Shown one piece after another: positions 57,595 to 64,000 of a stretch of 64,000 bases of DNA. Position 1 is the first letter of the stretch. Each line of letters starts with the position of its first letter. Source of the stretch: Sulfurimicrobium sp. (GTDB taxonomy: Bacteria; Pseudomonadota; Gammaproteobacteria; Burkholderiales; Sulfuricellaceae); NCBI GenBank assembly GCA_030652035.1, contig JAUSBJ010000035.1:310001-374000 (forward strand), read 5' to 3'. The notes below the pieces were generated by a model, which saw only the letters and a list, made by a program, of their open reading frames with translations, was not told the origin of the DNA and did not search any database. Position numbers and translations under genes: made by a program.

Positions 57595-58473
57595 ATGGAA
57601 ACATTGCAACTTCTCCAAACCACCCCGGTGGCCTTTATAGCCTTGTGCGGCCTGCTTGGCCTGATAGTGGGCAGCTTCCTGAATGTCGTCATCCATCGCC
57701 TGCCCCGGATGATGGAGGCGGAGTGGCGCGAACAGTGCGCCTCGCTGGATACCGACCCAACGCAAGCCACGGCGGCGCCAACCGGCCCGCGCTACAATCT
57801 GATCGCCCCGCGCTCCGCCTGCCCGGCCTGCGGGCACCAGATCCGGGCGCTGGAAAACATTCCCGTGCTGAGTTACCTGGCGCTGCGCGGCCGCTGCGTC
57901 CAGTGCAAAGCCCGCATCAGCCCGCGCTATCCCGTTGTGGAAACACTGACGGGTGTGCTCAGCGCTTTTGTTGCATGGCATTTCGGCTTTGGCATCGCAG
58001 CACTGAGTGCGCTGGTGTTCGTATGGGCGTTGATAGCACTGACCTTCATTGACTTCGATACCCACCTGCTGCCGGACAGCATCACCCAGCCGCTACTATG
58101 GCTGGGATTGCTGGTCAATTTCGGCGGCACTTTTACCGGGCTCCAGTCTGCCGTCATCGGTGCGGTGGCCGGTTATCTCATCCTGTGGTGCGTTTACTGG
58201 CTGTTCAAGCTCACCACCGGCAAGGAAGGCATGGGTTTCGGTGATTTCAAACTGCTTGCCGCCATCGGCGCCTGGCTGGGATGGCAAGTGTTGCCTCTGA
58301 CCATATTGCTATCCTCCATGGTGGGAGCGGTCGTGGGCATCACACTCATCCTGTTCGCCGGACATGGCCGTCAGATCCCCATCCCCTTCGGTCCCTACCT
58401 CGCCGGCGGTGGTTTAATTGCACTGTTCTGGGGACAGTCCATCACGCAGGCCTATCTCGGGGTTGCACTCTGA
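57595..58473 (+). CDS. pilD: Prepilin peptidase PilD
   Basis: GLIVGSFLNVVIHRLPRMME; SACPACGHQIRALENIPVLSYLALRGRCVQCKARIS; GKEGMGFGDFKLLAAIGAWLGW. Confidence 0.97.
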   Translation: METLQLLQTTPVAFIALCGLLGLIVGSFLNVVIHRLPRMMEAEWREQCASLDTDPTQATAAPTGPRYNLIAPRSACPACGHQIRALENIPVLSYLALRGRCVQCKARISPRYPVVETLTGVLSAFVAWHFGFGIAALSALVFVWALIALTFIDFDTHLLPDSITQPLLWLGLLVNFGGTFTGLQSAVIGAVAGYLILWCVYWLFKLTTGKEGMGFGDFKLLAAIGAWLGWQVLPLTILLSSMVGAVVGITLILFAGHGRQIPIPFGPYLAGGGLIALFWGQSITQAYLGVAL

Positions 58474-58475
58474 GC

Positions 58476-59081
58476 GTGTTGGCAATCGGACTGACCGGCG
58501 GCATTGGTTGCGGCAAAAGCACCGTGGCGGAACGGTTTGCCGAACTGGGCGTTTCCATAATCGACACCGACCAGATCGCCCACCAGTTGACTTCAGCAGG
58601 CCAACCCGCCCTGGCCGCCATCGCAAATCAATTCGGCACGGATTTTCTGCTCCCGGATGGCAACCTGAACCGCCCCCTCATGCGTCATACAATTTTCGCC
58701 TCCCCCGAAGCAAAGAAAGCACTTGAAGCCATTCTTCATCCTCTGATCCGCGCGGAAGTCAGGCGCCGTATCGCACTGGCGCAATCCCCCTATGTCATTG
58801 TCGCCGTGCCGCTATTACTGGAAAGCGGGGCCTACCGGGAAATTGTGCAGCGGGTACTGGTCGTGGATTGCAGCGAAGCACAGCAAGTGGAGCGGGTCAT
58901 GGCGCGGAACGGCCTGGATGAAGCCGAAGTCCGCGCCATCATGGCCCATCAGCTCAGCCGTCAGGAACGGCTACGCCAAGCGGACGACATCATAGACAAT
59001 TACCGCAATCACGCCTCACTGGGGCCACAGGTGGAGCAGTTACATCAGCGCTACCTGACACTGGCAAACGCTCAGGGTTGA
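58476..59081 (+). CDS. coaE: Dephospho-CoA kinase; GTG start
   Basis: LAIGLTGGIGCGKSTVAERFAELGVSIIDTDQIAHQLTSAGQPAL. Confidence 0.95.
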   Translation: MLAIGLTGGIGCGKSTVAERFAELGVSIIDTDQIAHQLTSAGQPALAAIANQFGTDFLLPDGNLNRPLMRHTIFASPEAKKALEAILHPLIRAEVRRRIALAQSPYVIVAVPLLLESGAYREIVQRVLVVDCSEAQQVERVMARNGLDEAEVRAIMAHQLSRQERLRQADDIIDNYRNHASLGPQVEQLHQRYLTLANAQG

Positions 59082-60501
59082 GGCGGCTTGCGCAGCTCCT
59101 TTTCCAGTTCGCGCAACTGGCGCAGACGTGCCTCAGCCATCGAAAGCTGGTAGAAATCGCCATCCCGGGTTTTCAGGGCGATCTGCAACTGCACGATCGC
59201 CTCGGGCAGGCTACCCTGCAAGACATAAGCCTCCGCCAGAGCGCGGTGCTGCGGCACAATCTTGCCCAAGGCAGCATAGGCCTGGGCCTGAAGCATATAC
59301 AGGCGAGCATCGTTAGTACGGCTTTTCAAGGCGCCGCTCACCAGATCGAGCGCATCAGCGGCCGCGCCGGTCTGCAACATGGTTTCAGCGCAGCCATGGA
59401 TCAGGGCACGATGACTGGGAGAACGTTTCAAACCCACACGGCAGACATCGAGCGCCGCCCCAGGCTGCCCCAGCGCAAGCTTGATCCGCATCGCCAGCAC
59501 GTCGAACATGGGGTGTGGCCCCTGCTTGCGCGCCAGCACCAATTCACGTTCAGCCCGGAGGTAATCCTTGCCGCGCAACAGCGCACTGGCCAGGCCATAA
59601 TGCTGCGCGGCTTCATTACTGTATTTCTTTTCCGCAAGCGCCACTTCAAACATCTTGATCGCATTCTGGGGCAAGCCTTCTTCGGCTTCCAGTTTTGCCC
59701 TCACCAACTGGAAATCCAGACTGTCCGGCACCTGGCGGTAAGGCAGCGCGCCCACCCGGTTTTCCACATCCGCGATGCGTTCGGTGGTGAGCGGATGGGT
59801 GCGTAAATACACCGGGGCATTATTTTCATACAGGCGACCGTACTTCTGCATACGCCCAAAAAAATCGACCATCGCTCGGGGGTCGAACCCTGATGCGTTC
59901 AAGACCTGAAGGCCAATGCGATCCGCCTCCCGCTCGTGTTCACGCGTGTAATCGAGCCGACTCTGAACACCGGTTGCCTGCGCCGTAACCAGTGCGGCAT
60001 TCGCCACCTGGGGATTGGAGCGGGCCGCCAGAATGGCGACCGCCAATGCGGCAAGCGTAGTCAAAGTATTCTTCTGCGTCCCCGCGATCACCCGCGCCAG
60101 ATGGCGCTGGGTAACATGGGAAATCTCATGTGCCAGAACGCTCGCCAATTCTGATTCGCTCTGCGCCGAAAGGATCAGTCCACTATGCACACCGATAAAG
60201 CCGCCCGGCAATGCAAACGCGTTGAGCGTGCTGTCACGCAGCGCAAAAAACTCAAAGCTGCGGGCTGAATCCTGGCTATTGGCTATCAGCCGCGCACCCA
60301 GTGCATTGAGGTAATCCGTCACCTCTGCATCCCTCATCAGCTCTCGGCTGGCGCGGATATCCGCCATGATGGATTCGCCGATGCGTTGTTCCTGCTGGAG
60401 AGAAAATACAGCTTGCGAAGACTCGCCCAGATCGGGCAATTCACCGGCCACAGCATGGGGGAGAATCCCCCCCAGAAACAGCAGTAAATAAATCAATTTC
60501 A
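59072..60501 (-). CDS. M48-family metalloprotease with TPR-like C-terminus (BepA-like)
   Basis: LASVLAHEISHVTQRHLARVI (HExxH); signal peptide MKLIYLLLFLGGILPHAVA. Confidence 0.92.
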
Positions 60502-60617
60502 TGATGCTATGATAGCCGTTCGCAGCAATAAGTTCTAAGAAGCTGTTTAATCCAGATAGTCCGTATATGCATGACGCGAGATCACAAATTTTAATCAAAC
60601 AACTTCTTTAAGGAAAA

Positions 60618-61103
60618 GTGGTGAACCAACTGACACATTTCGATGCGCAAGGACAGGCTCACATGGTGGACGTGGGCGCCAAGGATGAAACCCTGCGTAT
60701 CGCCCGTGCCGCGGGCAATATCCGGATGCGACCGGAAACCCTGCAACTCATCCTTTCCGGGAATGCAAAAAAAGGCGACGTCCTCGGCATCGCACGCATC
60801 GCCGCCATCCAAGGAGCGAAACGCACTGCTGACCTGATCCCCCTCTGCCATCCACTGGCGCTGACCCGAGTGGCGGCAGAATTCAATGTGGACCCAATCA
60901 ATTCAGCGATAGAATGTGTGGTGACGGCCGAAACCCGGGGGCGAACCGGAGTTGAAATGGAAGCGTTAACTGCTGTCAGCGCCGGTTTGTTGACCATCTA
61001 CGACATGTGCAAGGCCGCTGACCGTGGCATGCAGATCGATGCCATCCGCCTGCTGGAAAAGAAGGGTGGAAAATCCGGGCATTGGACCAGGGAAATCGAT
61101 TGA
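60618..61103 (+). CDS. moaC: Cyclic pyranopterin monophosphate synthase
   Basis: [55 protein letters not shown] start. Confidence 0.96.
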   Translation: MVNQLTHFDAQGQAHMVDVGAKDETLRIARAAGNIRMRPETLQLILSGNAKKGDVLGIARIAAIQGAKRTADLIPLCHPLALTRVAAEFNVDPINSAIECVVTAETRGRTGVEMEALTAVSAGLLTIYDMCKAADRGMQIDAIRLLEKKGGKSGHWTREID

Positions 61104-61217
61104 TGCCACCGGTCAATCTGCTTGGGACCGGAGCGCTGCACCCACAAGACACTATATGACAGTGTACTTCCGAAAGATGATTTTTATGGCAAGATATTAA
61201 AGCCAGAATAGAGCACC

Positions 61218-61379
61218 ATGAGATTTCAAATTAACAATGCTCTCAAGCACATTCTCCACGTGGAAGACGAACCAGACGTTCAGGCAATCACCCAACTCGC
61301 GCTGGGGACTATCGGCGCGCCTGATGCGCCTTTTGACCCGAACACAGTTGTCTCGACCGTCAAATCCTTTGTAGCGTGA
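61218..61379 (+). pseudogene. Internally deleted response-regulator receiver (53 aa remnant)
   Basis: Plus-strand ORF MRFQINNALKHILHVEDEPDVQAITQLALGTIGAPDAPFDPNTVVSTVKSFVA*: receiver beta1-alpha1 joined to the PFDP...V alpha5 tail; phosphoacceptor Asp and Lys loops absent. Too short for the ORF track. Confidence 0.6.
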
Positions 61380-61383
61380 GCAT

Positions 61384-64000
61384 ATGGCTGAAATTACGGT
61401 TGACATACGCGAACGTCTAGCCGCACTGCGGCGCGAGTACGTCCGGCAATTGCCGGAAAAAATCTGCCGGGCACGCCAAACCTGGCGCGATCACCTGGCC
61501 GCCGAAGAAAACCAGTCTCACCTCACCGCCTTGCACCGCCAAGTTCACAGCCTGGCTGGATCGGGGGCCACCTTTGGATGTGAGGCGCTAGGCCAGGCCG
61601 CGCGGCATTTCGAGGTATTCATCAAACAATTATTGGAAAGCGGCCTGCCCCCCTCATCCACCCAACAGAACCAAGCCCGCCTCTTTCTCGCCTCGCTTGA
61701 AATGGCCCAGCAGCAGATACAGCAGCCCCCTTCCGCTACAAAAAGAATGCAGATTGAACTTGAGCAGGGCCACAAATACTCTGATTTGCACCAGGGAAAA
61801 CGGGTGTTTCTGGTCGACGACGATCCTGATCTGACCACCCAACTCGATGCCCACCTGCGCCAGTATGGTTATGAAGTGCGCGTTTTCAACCAGCTCGGGG
61901 CCGCGCAACAGGCGATCGATGAAACCCCGCCTCTCGCCATCATCATGGACATGATGTTTCCGGAGGGAGAACAGGCTGGCGCCGAAGCCATCCGGCAGAT
62001 CAATGACCGTCGTGCCAAGCCGATTCCCGTGATTTTCATGTCGGTACGCGATGATTTTTTTGCGCGCCTTACCGCCGTGCGTGCCGGCAGCACCCACTAC
62101 TTCACCAAGCCGCTCGACATACCACGCCTAATACACACTCTAGACGAACTGGTCGCCAACCGCCCGCGTATACCCTATCGTATTCTGGTAGTGGACGACG
62201 ACCCTGAACTGGCCAATGCCTACAAGCTGCATCTCGAGGGTGCCGACATGCTTGCACAGGTCGTCAACAACCCGTTCGAAGTGCTCGATATCCTGCGCGA
62301 TTTCAAGCCCGATGTAGTGCTGATGGATATTTACATGCCGGAATGCAGCGGCACCGAGCTCACAGCCATCATCCGCCAGCAGATTGAGCACGCAAGCATT
62401 CCGGTGCTGTTTCTCTCGACCGAAAGCGCCCCAGATCGCCAGATAAGCGCACTTAATCAGGGCGGAGACTCTTTCCTGACCAAACCCATCGAACCCTGGC
62501 ATCTGGTTCGCGCGGTCCTGGCCCGTGCCAAACGGTCGCGCGAACTCAGCCTCTCGAACGAGCGCCAACGTGCCCTGCTACATGAACTCGAATACCAGAA
62601 ATTCGCACTCGACCAGCACGCCATTGTCAGCGTGACGAACGCCCAGGGTCAGATTACCTACGCCAACCAGAAATTTCTCGAAGTCAACCAATATTCCGAG
62701 TTGGAACTGCTTGGCCAGGATCATCGTATCGTCAACTCAGGCTATCACAGCCGGGATTTTTTTCGGGACATGTGGAATACGATCTCCAGCGGGCAGGTCT
62801 GGCACGGTGAAGTTCGCAATCGCGGCAAGGGAGGCCGTATCTACTGGGTCGCGACTACCGTCGTACCGTTTCTCGACCAGGCAGGTAAACCATATCAGTA
62901 CATTTCCATCTGCACCGACATCACTCATGCGAAGCAGGCCGAAGAAGCCCTGCGGCTTAGCGAAGAACGCTTCCGCCGCGGCCAGAATTACGCCAATATC
63001 GGCACCTGGGACTGGAACATCGAAACCGGTGAACTGTTCTGGTCAGAGCGTATCGCCCCACTGTTTGGCTACGGGATAGGCGAGCTTGAAACCACTTACG
63101 AGAATTTCCTCGCCGCAGTGCATCCGGAAGATCGCCAGTATGTCGTCGATTCCATCAGCGCCTGCGTCGAAAAAGGCACTGAATACAACATCGAACACCG
63201 CATTGTCTGGCCGGATGGCAGCACCATCTGGGTCGGGGAAGCCGGCGACGTGGTACGCGACGCAAATGGCAAGCCGCTGAAAATGCTTGGCATGGTGCAA
63301 GACATCAGCCGGCGCAAACAGGCTGAAGCGGAAGCCCTGCGGGCGCGCGACGATGCGGAACGGGCAAACCAGTCGAAATCTGATTTTCTCGCCCGCATGA
63401 GCCACGAGTTGCGCACACCGCTCAATGCTATTCTGGGGTTTGGCCAACTGATGGAATCGGACCTGAGCGAGCCACTCGGTTCTTCGCAGCGAGACAATCT
63501 CGAGCAGATCATCAAGGCCGGCTGGCATCTTCTGGAACTGATCAATGAAGTGCTGGATCTGGCGAAGATCGAATCGGGCAATATCGACCTGTCGATCGAA
63601 GACGTTGGCATCGCGGACGTGCTGGATGACTGCCTCGGCATCATCAGCCCGCTGGCTGAACAGCGCAACATTAGTATAGACAACAAAAATCACGGCCATG
63701 CACAGTACGTGGCGCATGCCGACCGGACACGCCTCAAACAGGTACTGCTGAACCTGCTTTCCAATGCGATCAAATACAATCGCGAGCATGGCAGCATCAC
63801 GCTTCATTACAACACCCCATATCCCGGGCGGCTGCGAATCGAGATCACCGACCAGGGAGTCGGTCTGACGGCAGAGCAGCAGGCCAACTTGTTTCAGCCA
63901 TTCAACCGGCTGGGCGCCGAGAATTCCGAAGTGCAGGGCACAGGCATCGGTCTCATCATCGCACGCCACATGATCGAGTTGATGGGTGGAGCCATCGGTG
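61384..64000 (+). CDS. Hybrid sensor histidine kinase, HPt-REC-REC-PAS-PAS-HisKA-HATPase (3' end outside window)
   Basis: MAEITVDIRERLAALRREYVRQLPEKICRARQTW...LHRQVHSLAGSGATFGCEALGQAAR (HPt); RVFLVDDDPDL/IIMDMMFPEG; RILVVDDDPEL/VVLMDIYMPEC; PAS segments; FLARMSHELRTPLNAILGFGQ; LLNLLSNAIKYN; GTGIGLIIARHM. Absent from the ORF track because it has no stop in the window. Confidence 0.9.
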   Translation, partial: MAEITVDIRERLAALRREYVRQLPEKICRARQTWRDHLAAEENQSHLTALHRQVHSLAGSGATFGCEALGQAARHFEVFIKQLLESGLPPSSTQQNQARLFLASLEMAQQQIQQPPSATKRMQIELEQGHKYSDLHQGKRVFLVDDDPDLTTQLDAHLRQYGYEVRVFNQLGAAQQAIDETPPLAIIMDMMFPEGEQAGAEAIRQINDRRAKPIPVIFMSVRDDFFARLTAVRAGSTHYFTKPLDIPRLIHTLDELVANRPRIPYRILVVDDDPELANAYKLHLEGADMLAQVVNNPFEVLDILRDFKPDVVLMDIYMPECSGTELTAIIRQQIEHASIPVLFLSTESAPDRQISALNQGGDSFLTKPIEPWHLVRAVLARAKRSRELSLSNERQRALLHELEYQKFALDQHAIVSVTNAQGQITYANQKFLEVNQYSELELLGQDHRIVNSGYHSRDFFRDMWNTISSGQVWHGEVRNRGKGGRIYWVATTVVPFLDQAGKPYQYISICTDITHAKQAEEALRLSEERFRRGQNYANIGTWDWNIETGELFWSERIAPLFGYGIGELETTYENFLAAVHPEDRQYVVDSISACVEKGTEYNIEHRIVWPDGSTIWVGEAGDVVRDANGKPLKMLGMVQDISRRKQAEAEALRARDDAERANQSKSDFLARMSHELRTPLNAILGFGQLMESDLSEPLGSSQRDNLEQIIKAGWHLLELINEVLDLAKIESGNIDLSIEDVGIADVLDDCLGIISPLAEQRNISIDNKNHGHAQYVAHADRTRLKQVLLNLLSNAIKYNREHGSITLHYNTPYPGRLRIEITDQGVGLTAEQQANLFQPFNRLGAENSEVQGTGIGLIIARHMIELMGGAIG

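Overview
This 64 kb window looks like a chromosomal segment of a betaproteobacterium, possibly Nitrosomonadales-like (inferred from gene order and protein character, not from a search). It is mostly dense housekeeping DNA: lysC, accA-tilS, a TRAP transporter, pstSCAB, glmM-folP-ftsH-rlmE, greA-carB-carA-dapB-bamE, fur/recN/nadK/hrcA/hemH, grpE-dnaK-dnaJ, xerD-ogt, rplS-trmD-rimM-rpsP-ffh, pilB-pilC-pilD-coaE, and moaC. Accessory content comprises: (i) a roughly 8 kb signalling island between hemH and grpE (a chemoreceptor with a CxxCH c-heme motif, a histidine kinase, a LuxR-type regulator and two GGDEF/EAL proteins); (ii) a VapBC-like toxin-antitoxin pair and a pilin gene with a sigma54-type promoter; (iii) two MITE-like hairpin elements with terminal inverted repeats; (iv) three related heptanucleotide-repeat palindromes, each in a short spacer between co-directional genes (folP/ftsH, carB/carA, dnaK/dnaJ); (v) two signalling genes that keep both ends but lack their middle (a chemoreceptor and a receiver protein); (vi) a HPt-REC-REC-PAS-PAS-HK hybrid kinase that runs off the window end and is missing from the ORF track. 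No rRNA, tRNA, CRISPR array or intact transposase was recognised. The items most worth a second look are the heptamer palindromes, the two hairpin elements and the truncated receiver/hybrid kinase pair. All names rest on motif recognition by eye.
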